A DNA stretch of 5,396 bases. It comes from an uncultured Bacteroidales bacterium. Lineage in GTDB: Bacteria > Bacteroidota > Bacteroidia > Bacteroidales > UBA3663. The DNA is taken from contig CALBPV010000046.1 in the NCBI GenBank assembly GCA_937899265.1, positions 1 to 5,396 on the forward strand, read 5' to 3'. Positions 1 through 5,391 of the stretch are shown here, one piece after another; the first letter of the stretch is position 1, and every line of letters begins with the position of its first letter. Below the pieces are notes generated by a model that saw only the letters and a list, made by a program, of their open reading frames with translations, did not search any database and was not told where the DNA came from. The position numbers were made by a program, and so were the translations under genes.

Positions 1-1
1 T

Positions 2-691
2 CACTACTGGATGCACAACAACATGATTACCATCGACGGCAAGAAGATGGGCAAGAGTTACGGCAACTTCATCACCCTCGACGAGTTCTTCACGGGTTCC
101 CACCCCAAACTCACACAGGCCTACTCCCCCATGACCATCCGATTCTTCATCCTCATGGCCCACTACCGTTCTACGGTCGATTTCTCCAACGAGGCTCTTC
201 AGGGTGCCGAGAAAGGCTATCGTCGCCTCATGGAGGCTGTGGCCAATCTCAAGCGCATCAAGGTGGCCGAAGCCGACGACCGCACTGCGGCCACTTTGGC
301 CGGGATTCAGGACGAAGAGACCGCCATGTACGATGCCATGAACGATGACCTCAACACGCCCATCGTGGTGTCCCGTCTCTTCGAACTCGTCAACCGCATC
401 AACCGCATCCTCGACGGAGCCGACCTCATCGATGCTGCCGGCCTCGAAGCCCTCCGCAAACTTATACAGACCTTTGCATTCGACATTCTCGGTCTGCGCG
501 ACGAGACATCCGCAGCCGGCAATGACTCCAACGCCAAAGCTATGGCCGGAGCCGTAGATCTCCTCCTCGAGGTAAGAGCCCAGGCCAAGGCCAACAAAGA
601 CTGGACAACCTCCGACCTCATCCGCAACCGCATGGCTGCCCTCGGCTTCACAGTCAAGGACACCAAGGACGGTGCCACCTGGACTTTATAA
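2..691 (+). CDS. cysS: Cysteinyl-tRNA synthetase, C-terminal 229 residues (5' end outside window)
   Basis: Class I aminoacyl-tRNA synthetase that activates cysteine with ATP and charges tRNA-Cys in the cytoplasm. The frame is open from base 2, so the gene starts before the window; about half of a usual CysRS of roughly 490 residues is visible. The first residues (HYWMHNNMITIDGKKMGKS) are the end of the catalytic domain, with the second ATP-binding signature at bases 44-58 reading KMGKS instead of the canonical KMSKS. I believe this variant is common in Bacteroidales enzymes, so it is not a defect. NFITLDEFF, then IRFFILMAHYRS, and the helical DALR-type anticodon-binding region around MNDDLNTPIVVSRLFELVNRIN follow. 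The tail holds the typical motif DLIRNRMAALGFTVKDTKDG before the TAA stop. The HIGH motif and zinc-site cysteines would lie upstream. The next gene starts 14 nt downstream on the same strand, so cotranscription is likely. Confidence 0.97.
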   Translation, partial: HYWMHNNMITIDGKKMGKSYGNFITLDEFFTGSHPKLTQAYSPMTIRFFILMAHYRSTVDFSNEALQGAEKGYRRLMEAVANLKRIKVAEADDRTAATLAGIQDEETAMYDAMNDDLNTPIVVSRLFELVNRINRILDGADLIDAAGLEALRKLIQTFAFDILGLRDETSAAGNDSNAKAMAGAVDLLLEVRAQAKANKDWTTSDLIRNRMAALGFTVKDTKDGATWTL

Positions 692-705
692 TCCGCCGCT
701 CCCCC

Positions 706-1863
706 ATGAAACATCTTGCCTCTTTTCCCTCGGTGGTTCCGCTCGTTGCTGTGATGCTGACGGCTCTCACTCTGCTCGCAGGGTGCATGGACTTCCATCG
801 CGATGATAAAGTGCTGGCCGTTCCCCGTCCCTACCGTCTTTCGGGACGCATCTATCAGGACAGCATCCTTCAAGACAGCGTCCTCTCCCTGTGGGTCGAT
901 CAGCACGACCGACTGCTCCATGCCCGGATTCCCGTCTCGCGGGGCAGTTTTTCGTGGCAGGGAGAGACCGCAGGCATCGACGAACTCCGTCTCTTCGACT
1001 CTAAGGGAAACATTTGGCAGATGTACGCGGCAGGCCAGTGGGATCTTGAGATTGAAATCGACTCGCTCCGACGGCTCACCCATCTCGGAGCCGACACCGT
1101 CAACACCTGGTTGGCCGAAATGGACGAACTGTTCAATTCCACCGATTCCAAAGCCCTTCATCTCCACTGGATTGACTCTGTCTGCAGAACCGACAATCCT
1201 TCCGTGAGAAACGCCCTCCTGCTGCTCAAAATGTTGCCTCAGATTGAAGACAGCGTTCAGGTGCGCCGCTTGCAGGGCAGTCTCTCTGCGGCGACTCTGC
1301 CCGATTGGATTGTTACCCGCATCGACGATTATCTCGATGCTGCCTCCCGCATCACGTCGGGTCGTTTGCCCGATTTCTCCGTGGTCTCCCCCGACACGGT
1401 CTTCCGCTCCCACGAGATGGGACGTACGGGCAAACTCTATCTCTTCTGGGCCGAGTGGGACAGCGTGTCCGTTGACAGTCTCCGCAACGTCACCGACCGC
1501 ATCGCCCGCGATTTCGGCCTCTACGGCCATACCGCCCGCAAGACCAAGCATCCCAAGCGTATGGAAATCGTCACCGTCTGCCTGTCTGCCACCGATTCCG
1601 CCCGCTGGAAGTCCCTCGTCCGCGACATTCCCGGCATCCACGCCCTCTATCCCGCCGGATTCTCCGACCCGCGCGTCAACAAGTGGCGTATCTCCACTGT
1701 GCCCTACGCCGTTATTACCGATGCTTACGGCAATGTCTATCTTCAGGGCAAATGGGGAACTTTTCTCGACAATAACATCATGCGCTTTGCCGACGAAATC
1801 GGCAAGTCGTCATCTACCAAAAAGAAGAATGAAACTTCCCCCCGTTTCCGTCCCCGTCAATAA
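706..1863 (+). CDS. Lipoprotein with thioredoxin-like C-terminal domain lacking CXXC
   Basis: A 385-residue envelope protein. Residues 1-27 form a lipoprotein signal: a positive N-end (MKH), a hydrophobic stretch at about 10-25, and the lipobox LAGC with Cys27 as the lipidated residue. Residues 42-120 (YRLSGRIYQDSILQDSVLSL onward) are beta-rich and resemble the DUF4369-type domain that often precedes thioredoxin folds in Bacteroidota. Residues 222-365 look like a TlpA/AhpC-type thioredoxin fold: DFSVVSPDT, then GKLYLFWAEWDSVS, later TVPYAVITDAYGNVYLQG with the expected cis-proline at 333. Where active thioredoxins have WCxxC this protein has WAEWDS at 248-253, so redox activity of the usual kind is unlikely; a binding or structural role is possible. 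The start follows cysS by 14 nt and gives a complete signal peptide. The last 17 or so residues (TKKKNETSPRFRPRQ) are basic, look unstructured and end directly at the repeat array. The family assignment is from pattern recognition; the exact role is unknown. Confidence 0.85.
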   Translation: MKHLASFPSVVPLVAVMLTALTLLAGCMDFHRDDKVLAVPRPYRLSGRIYQDSILQDSVLSLWVDQHDRLLHARIPVSRGSFSWQGETAGIDELRLFDSKGNIWQMYAAGQWDLEIEIDSLRRLTHLGADTVNTWLAEMDELFNSTDSKALHLHWIDSVCRTDNPSVRNALLLLKMLPQIEDSVQVRRLQGSLSAATLPDWIVTRIDDYLDAASRITSGRLPDFSVVSPDTVFRSHEMGRTGKLYLFWAEWDSVSVDSLRNVTDRIARDFGLYGHTARKTKHPKRMEIVTVCLSATDSARWKSLVRDIPGIHALYPAGFSDPRVNKWRISTVPYAVITDAYGNVYLQGKWGTFLDNNIMRFADEIGKSSSTKKKNETSPRFRPRQ

Positions 1864-2003
1864 CCCCCTTCCCTTCAGGGGAGGGCAGGGGAGAGGCTGT
1901 CCCCGTTTCGTCCCCCTTCCCTTCAGGGGAGGGCTGGGGAGAGGCTGTCCCCGTTTCGTCCCCCTTCCCTTTAGGGGAGGGCTGGGGAGAGGCTGTCCCC
2001 GTT
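1864..2003 (+). repeat. Three tandem 48-bp G/C-rich hairpin repeats
   Basis: The units lie at 1864-1911, 1912-1959 and 1960-2003; the last lacks the final four bases. Unit differences are few: position 24 is A in the first unit and T in the others, and position 13 is C, C, T. Each unit contains an imperfect palindrome, CCCTTCCCT then a 2-nt loop then AGGGGAGGG (1866-1885, 1914-1933, 1962-1981), which pairs fully in RNA with one G-U. A second, smaller hairpin follows, GGGGA/TCCCC (1888-1904, 1936-1952, 1984-2000). The first arm of the second hairpin belongs to a G-tract cluster (GGGG, GGG, GGGG, GG) that could also form a quadruplex. The array begins immediately after the upstream stop codon and ends 12 nt before comM. 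Related CCCTTCCCTnnAGGG-type palindromes are scattered in many bacterial genomes, so this is probably a dispersed REP-like element amplified in tandem. All frames stay open across it because 48 is divisible by 3; I do not regard it as coding. Confidence 0.93.
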
Positions 2004-2015
2004 AATAATAACCCT

Positions 2016-3572
2016 ATGGTCACACGAACAATATCAGCAGCATTACAGGGCATCAATGCCACGCCCGTCTTTTGTGAGACGACAGTGACTCCCGGTTGCC
2101 GGGTGTCCATCATCGGTCTGCCCGATGCCGCCGTGAAGGAGAGCCGGGACCGAATCGAAAGCGCCCTCCTCGAGATAGGAATGCATTTCCCCCGCAAGAG
2201 CGTGACCGTCAATATGGCACCGGCCGACGTGCGCAAGGAGGGTTCCCTCTACGATGTCCCCATCGCCGTTGCCGTTCTGGCCGCCGACGGACATGTACCC
2301 TCCGACAAGTTCGAGCAGTACATGCTCGTCGGAGAACTCTCGCTCGACGGCTCCGTCAAGGCCGTCAAGGGCTGCCTGCCATACGCCATCCTCGCACGTA
2401 CTATGCACCTCAAGGGAATCATCGTACCCCGCGAGAATGCCGTCGAGGCGGCTGTGGTCGATAATCTCGATGTGCTCATCGCCGACAACCTGCGGCAGAT
2501 TATCAATTTCTTCCTCGACCGCGAAGAACTCGAACTGAAGCAAATCGACACCCGCGACCTCTTCTACAAGGCGCAGTTCTCCTTCAGCAACGACTTCGCC
2601 GATGTCAAAGGACAGACCGCTGTCAAACGGGCCTTCACCGTAGCAGCTGCCGGCGGACACAACCTTATCATGGTAGGTCCTCCCGGTGCCGGCAAGAGCA
2701 TGATGGCCAAATGTATGCCGTCCATACTGCCCCCTCTCACCCTGGGCGAGGCCTTGGAGACCACCAAGATTCATTCGGTCTCCGGCCTGCGTTCCGAAAC
2801 GGGACTCATCACCTGCCGTCCCTTCCGTGCGCCCCACCATACGGTCTCTTCCGTAGCTTTGGCCGGCGGCGGCAGCAACCCCATGCCCGGCGAAATCAGT
2901 CTAGCTCACAACGGGGTGCTCTATATGGACGAGTTGCCCGAGTTCAAACGGGAAGCCCTCGAAATCCTCCGACAGCCTCTCGAAGACCGTCAGATTCAGA
3001 TTTCCCGCGTCAAGAACTCCCTCACCTACCCGGCTTCCGTACAGCTCATCGCCAGCATGAATCCCTGTCCGTGCGGATACTACAACCATCCCACCCATCC
3101 CTGTGTCTGTACGCCCACGCAGGTCCGCAAATATCTCAACAAAATCAGCGGCCCCCTGCTCGACCGCATCGACCTCCAGATTGAGATTCTTCCCCTTTCG
3201 TTCGAAGAGGTCTCCCACACCGAACGCGGGGAGTCGTCTGCCGAGATGCGCGAGAAAGTCATCCGCGCCCGCAACATCCAGATTGAGCGTTTCAAAGTCT
3301 GGAATGCAGCTCGTCCCGAGGGACAGCGCGTGCACTGCAACGCCCAGATGAATCCGCAATTGGAACGCGAGTTCTGCAACCTCGATGAAGCCTGTCTCGC
3401 CCTCTTGCGTCGAGCCATGACACGTCTCGACCTCAGCGCCCGAGCCTACGACCGTATCCTCAAGATTGCCCGCACATGCGCCGACCTCGACGGACGCGAA
3501 CAAATCATGACCTACGACATCTCCGAGGCCATCTCCTATCGCAAACTCGACCGCCGGAACTGGGGCGAGTGA
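2016..3572 (+). CDS. comM: ComM / YifB family Mg-chelatase-like AAA+ ATPase
   Basis: A cytoplasmic 518-residue AAA+ protein, full length for the family (about 505-515). ComM homologues in naturally transformable bacteria act as hexameric helicases that promote branch migration while incoming single-stranded DNA recombines; the family is also widespread in bacteria not known to be competent. Residues 1-125 form the N-terminal domain with family-typical stretches (VSIIGLPDAAVKESRDRIESA, 30-50; AVLAADGHVP; GELSLDGSVKAVKG). The AAA+ core has Walker A GPPGAGKS at 221-228, Walker B VLYMDE at 301-306, sensor-like MNP at 348-350 and an arginine-finger candidate in GPLLDRIDL (Arg384). Four cysteines at 351, 353, 363 and 365 (CPC...CVC) are a conserved possible metal site of this family. 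The C-terminal part (405-515) ends with LSARAYDRILKIARTCADLDG, the usual last domain. The ATG at 2016 matches the usual MVxRTxSAAL-type N-terminus. No Shine-Dalgarno is seen; the upstream leader is AT-rich (TTAATAATAACCCT). luxS follows after 29 nt. Confidence 0.96.
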   Translation: MVTRTISAALQGINATPVFCETTVTPGCRVSIIGLPDAAVKESRDRIESALLEIGMHFPRKSVTVNMAPADVRKEGSLYDVPIAVAVLAADGHVPSDKFEQYMLVGELSLDGSVKAVKGCLPYAILARTMHLKGIIVPRENAVEAAVVDNLDVLIADNLRQIINFFLDREELELKQIDTRDLFYKAQFSFSNDFADVKGQTAVKRAFTVAAAGGHNLIMVGPPGAGKSMMAKCMPSILPPLTLGEALETTKIHSVSGLRSETGLITCRPFRAPHHTVSSVALAGGGSNPMPGEISLAHNGVLYMDELPEFKREALEILRQPLEDRQIQISRVKNSLTYPASVQLIASMNPCPCGYYNHPTHPCVCTPTQVRKYLNKISGPLLDRIDLQIEILPLSFEEVSHTERGESSAEMREKVIRARNIQIERFKVWNAARPEGQRVHCNAQMNPQLEREFCNLDEACLALLRRAMTRLDLSARAYDRILKIARTCADLDGREQIMTYDISEAISYRKLDRRNWGE

Positions 3573-3601
3573 ATACCAACGACTATCAGCAATTTTTCCC
3601 T

Positions 3602-4096
3602 ATGGAAGTAATACAGAGTTTCACCATCGACCACACCCGCCTCAAGCCGGGTATCTACGTTTCCCGCGAGGACAAGGGGTTCACCACCTTCGACCTCCGC
3701 ATCACCGAGCCCAACAAGGAGCCGGCTGTGGCTCCCGCTGCCATGCACAGTCTGGAACATCTCATGGCCACCTGGTTCCGCAATTCCGAGGCCAAGGACG
3801 ATGTCGTCTATGTCGGTCCCATGGGCTGCCTCACGGGCATGTACATCATCATGATAGGCAACTACACCGTGGAAGACATGCGCCGTCTCACCATCGCCTG
3901 TCTCGAGTGGATACTCACCCAGACACACGTACCGGCCACCGAACCCGAATCCTGCGGCAATTATTTGCTCCACGACCTCCCCCTATGCCACTGGGAATCG
4001 CGCCGTTATCTCGAACGTCTCCGCAACGATTTTCATTCCACCTACACCAAACTGCACATCACCCTCGACGACGGCAAGGTCTTTGCCGATGCCTGA
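3602..4096 (+). CDS. luxS: S-ribosylhomocysteine lyase (AI-2 synthesis)
   Basis: A cytoplasmic metalloenzyme of 164 residues that cleaves S-ribosylhomocysteine into homocysteine and 4,5-dihydroxy-2,3-pentanedione, the precursor of autoinducer-2. It acts after the nucleosidase Pfs in the activated methyl cycle; no pfs is visible here. The diagnostic residues are all present: metal-binding HSLEH gives His49 and His53 with catalytic Glu52 between them, the third metal ligand is Cys118 in ESCGNYLLHDL, and the catalytic Cys is Cys76 in GPMGCLTGMYI. Arg33 in TTFDLR fits the conserved substrate-contacting arginine. The start at 3602 gives MEVIQSFTIDHTRLKPGIYV, the normal N-terminus, and is preceded by an AT-rich leader (CAATTTTTCCCT). 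An in-frame GTG at 3569 overlaps the comM stop (GTGA) and would add 11 residues; I consider it less likely. The 29-nt spacing to comM implies cotranscription. The minus-strand gene pair converges on it 45 nt downstream with no clear intrinsic terminator between. Confidence 0.97.
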   Translation: MEVIQSFTIDHTRLKPGIYVSREDKGFTTFDLRITEPNKEPAVAPAAMHSLEHLMATWFRNSEAKDDVVYVGPMGCLTGMYIIMIGNYTVEDMRRLTIACLEWILTQTHVPATEPESCGNYLLHDLPLCHWESRRYLERLRNDFHSTYTKLHITLDDGKVFADA

Positions 4097-4141
4097 GCTG
4101 CGCATTCCTGTGCCGGGCGTAACTGACGCGGTTCCACTGCG

Positions 4142-4417
4142 CTATGCCATCGGACGGCTGTCCGACGACGAACGTCGTCTTTGGCCGGCAGTCACCTCTT
4201 TCAACAGGACTTCCAGCCGTTGATTGAAGTCTCCGCGTTCTGCTGCCGTACTCCGATCCTTGGAGTCCAAGGTCAAATCGCAATCCTTGTCCATGCATCT
4301 CATGACGGTCTCCAGCTCCTCCGGATGCTCCGTGAGATAGCGGCGCACGGCTTTGCGTGCCTCTTCCGACACCTTTCCTGCAGCATACGCAGCCAGCACT
4401 TCGTTGGTAATTTCCAT
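4142..4417 (-). CDS. Small hypothetical protein paired with sigma factor, possible anti-sigma partner
   Basis: A 91-residue protein starting 10 nt after the sigma-factor stop, so almost certainly cotranscribed and possibly translationally coupled. The N-terminus (MEITNEVLAAYAAGKVSEEA, then RKAVRRYLTEHPEELETVM) is predicted to be helical and resembles the start of Bacteroidales proteins encoded directly behind this type of sigma factor, reminiscent of anti-sigma domains that have lost their zinc ligands. Only two cysteines (41 and 46) are present and no HxxxCxxC zinc motif is seen. There is no membrane segment, so if it is an anti-sigma factor it is a soluble one. The last 15 residues (AGQRRRSSSDSRPMA) are basic, serine-rich and of low complexity, and may be out-of-frame sequence replacing a lost C-terminus; homologues I recall are longer. 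Function is inferred from position only. Confidence 0.7.
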   Translation of the reverse strand: MEITNEVLAAYAAGKVSEEARKAVRRYLTEHPEELETVMRCMDKDCDLTLDSKDRSTAAERGDFNQRLEVLLKEVTAGQRRRSSSDSRPMA

Positions 4418-4427
4418 TCTTTGGGGT

Positions 4428-5096
4428 TTAGAATTTTGCGGCGATGATGCGTCTCAGGTTGTCCTTGGCCCGCTGGGTACGTACATCCACGTATGCGGCA
4501 TCGGGGATTACCTCTTCGTGCCGGTTGTTGAATTTCCTGATGCCGTGTTTTTCCCAGCGCTTCCTCAGCAGGAGGGCCATTTCCTTGCTGTTGTAGCCCT
4601 GCAGCCGCTTCAGAATCACAAACCTCTGGTCCTCGTCCTCCAACAGGCTGATAGCCTCCAGAAGCAGTACTTTCTGTTCGGTGCGCTCGTAATCGTCCTC
4701 TCCCCTGTCGGGCAATTGGACGGAAGGGGTTTCGGCTTCATCGTCATCTATATAGACGCGATTGACGCGATTATCTATCAGACGGGGCAGAAAATCGGTG
4801 AATTTGTTCCTCGCCACCTTCCCCAGCCAGTAGCCGAAGGTGCTGTTCCACTCGAACAACGCCAGCCCGTGCCAGTCACAGGCGGCTCCCTTGAGGTGGA
4901 TGAAAAGTTCATCGATACAGTCGTCATACCACGACATGTCCTTCGTGTAGTTCAGATAAATCTTGCGCAGCAGTGGCTCGTAGCGACAGTAAAGCAAGAA
5001 GACGGCTGCCTCCTCGTTGTGGGGCAGCGACAGAACCTGCGAGACCAATACGCGGTCCGAGAGATTCTTGTAGGCTGAAAAGGCTTTTAATTCCAT
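4428..5096 (-). CDS. ECF-type RNA polymerase sigma factor (sigma-70 family)
   Basis: A 222-residue protein with the two-domain layout of ECF sigma factors. Region 2 spans about residues 28-105: YEPLLRKIYLNYT, YDDCIDELFIHLKG, then FEWNSTFGYWLGKVARNKFTDF, which corresponds to the -10 recognition and melting part. An acidic linker (DDDEAETPSVQLPDRGEDDYE, about 117-137) follows. Region 4 starts at about 140 with LLLEAISLLEDEDQRFVILKRLQGYNSKEMALLL and ends with YVDVRTQRAKDNLRRIIAAKF. Between the two helices of the expected helix-turn-helix lie about 25 extra residues (RKRWEKHGIRKFNNRHEEVIPDA). I recall this insertion from a Bacteroidales sigma-factor subgroup, so it is probably real and not a frameshift. 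The ATG at 5096 has no Shine-Dalgarno; the leader is AT-rich, as is usual in this phylum. A Bacteroidota-type promoter lies 79 bp upstream and a group II intron end lies beyond it. The downstream 91-codon gene may encode its regulator. Target genes are unknown. Confidence 0.88.
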   Translation of the reverse strand: MELKAFSAYKNLSDRVLVSQVLSLPHNEEAAVFLLYCRYEPLLRKIYLNYTKDMSWYDDCIDELFIHLKGAACDWHGLALFEWNSTFGYWLGKVARNKFTDFLPRLIDNRVNRVYIDDDEAETPSVQLPDRGEDDYERTEQKVLLLEAISLLEDEDQRFVILKRLQGYNSKEMALLLRKRWEKHGIRKFNNRHEEVIPDAAYVDVRTQRAKDNLRRIIAAKF

Positions 5097-5150
5097 AAGA
5101 AACTGAAAAATGAGAGAGTGAAATAATAATGAGAGAGATGGGGCTCACCG

Positions 5151-5172
5151 ATCATCGCGGGCGAATCATCGC
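5151..5172 (-). repeat. Two direct copies of an 8-bp word at the predicted transcription start
   Basis: On the minus strand GCGATGAT occurs at 5172-5165 and again at 5158-5151, 14 bp apart, immediately downstream of the -7 element and across the predicted start site. Closely spaced identical words in this place could be operator half-sites for a repressor or for autoregulation. The word is short and the spacing is not exactly a helical turn, so chance remains possible. Confidence 0.35.
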
Positions 5173-5174
5173 TG

Positions 5175-5208
5175 CAAATATAGGAAAAAAACTTGGAATG
5201 GAAACAAA
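5175..5208 (-). promoter_or_regulatory. Probable Bacteroidota-type promoter of the sigma-factor operon
   Basis: Read on the minus strand, TATATTTG (5182 to 5175) matches the Bacteroidota primary-sigma -7 consensus TAnnTTTG exactly. A TTTG at 5208-5205 fits the -33 element, with 22 nt between the two, slightly longer than usual; a TTTC at 5204-5201 would give 18. Transcription would begin near 5168, leaving a leader of about 70 nt before the ATG at 5096. This is consensus matching only. Confidence 0.6.
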
Positions 5209-5292
5209 AATTTCCGAAAAATTTCATTTTCCCCTCCATTTTTTCCTCTTTTCTGTCCATTTTGACTTCAGAAAGGCCATAAATTTACAGAT

Positions 5293-5343
5293 ATCGAGTA
5301 GGAGGTAAACGCTAATCATAGGCGTTTATCTCCTACTTTCTCG
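5293..5343 (-). ncRNA. Group II intron domain VI with candidate branch-point adenosine
   Basis: Read on the minus strand, the basal helix CGAG/CTCG (5343-5340 with 5298-5295) is followed by an asymmetric internal loop. A long helix follows: AGGAG, an A-C mismatch, then TAAACGC, pairing with GCGTTTA and CTCCT, capped by a 9-nt loop CTATGATTA. Between CTCCT and CTCG on the 3' strand sits a single A (complement of base 5299), seven bases from the proposed intron end; this matches the usual position of the bulged branch-point A. A competing pairing GTAGGAG/CTCCTAC would sequester this A, so the assignment rests on the analogy with known domain VI folds. Confidence 0.75.
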
Positions 5344-5359
5344 TTTACCGACCTCTCAC

Positions 5360-5391
5360 ACCACCGTACATGCGGTTCCGCATACGGCGGT
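5360..5391 (-). ncRNA. Group II intron domain V (catalytic hairpin)
   Basis: The 32 nt fold exactly as domain V should: an 8-bp lower helix ACCGCCGT/ACGGTGGT, a 5-bp upper helix ATGCG/CGCAT, a 4-nt loop GAAC, and a 2-nt bulge GT on the 3' side at the junction. The bulge and triad bind the catalytic metal ions. The triad position reads CGC where many introns have AGC; the central G faces a U as is conserved. The CGC form is known in some bacterial introns. The loop GAAC deviates from the usual GNRA tetraloop. Confidence 0.87.

Larger units (their letters stand above)
5097..5292. other. AT-rich intergenic region between sigma-factor gene and group II intron
   Basis: No gene is supported here. 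Besides the promoter and the GCGATGAT pair, a 10-bp direct repeat AATGAGAGAG occurs at 5109-5118 and 5128-5137 in the predicted leader of the sigma-factor mRNA (CTCTCTCATT on the transcript strand). From about 5200 to 5292 the sequence is dominated by homopolymer-rich A/T tracts with pyrimidine runs (CCCCTCC, TTTTTTCCTC) and shows no open frame of note. Base composition shifts sharply from the GC-rich genes. As the stretch next to the intron, it is the proposed 3' exon of the insertion. Confidence 0.6.

Noticed and set aside
44..58. KMGKS in place of KMSKS as a sign of an inactive CysRS
   Set aside because: The rest of the domain is well conserved and this variant is, to my knowledge, usual for the enzyme in this phylum.
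307..1641. A 444-codon open frame on the minus strand opposite cysS and the lipoprotein gene
   Set aside because: It spans two well-supported plus-strand genes and their gap, has no recognisable motif, and is a by-product of the strong third-position C bias of the plus-strand genes.
1864..2003. CRISPR array
   Set aside because: There are only three units that are tandem and contiguous, with no variable spacers between them, and no cas genes nearby.
1814..2236. Open frames on both strands through the 48-bp repeats, encoding 16-residue repeats (for example minus-strand GTASPQPSPEGKGDET)
   Set aside because: The period is a multiple of three so any frame without a stop remains open. These frames overlap the lipoprotein and comM coding ends and have no plausible start. 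Such proline/glycine/serine repeats are a familiar annotation artefact of this palindromic repeat type.
2043..2840. A 265-codon open frame on the minus strand opposite comM
   Set aside because: comM is unmistakable on the other strand with all AAA+ motifs; the antisense frame is a composition shadow.
4164..4179. Perfect palindrome GACGACG-AA-CGTCGTC as a bidirectional terminator for the converging operons
   Set aside because: The stem is short, no T-tract follows on the minus strand and only three T's on the plus strand, and it lies inside the 91-codon gene.
5298..5336. The 15-bp inverted repeat as an ordinary intrinsic terminator or transposon end
   Set aside because: No convincing T-tract follows in the transcript direction, and its position directly after a perfect domain V fold identifies it better as domain VI of a group II intron.
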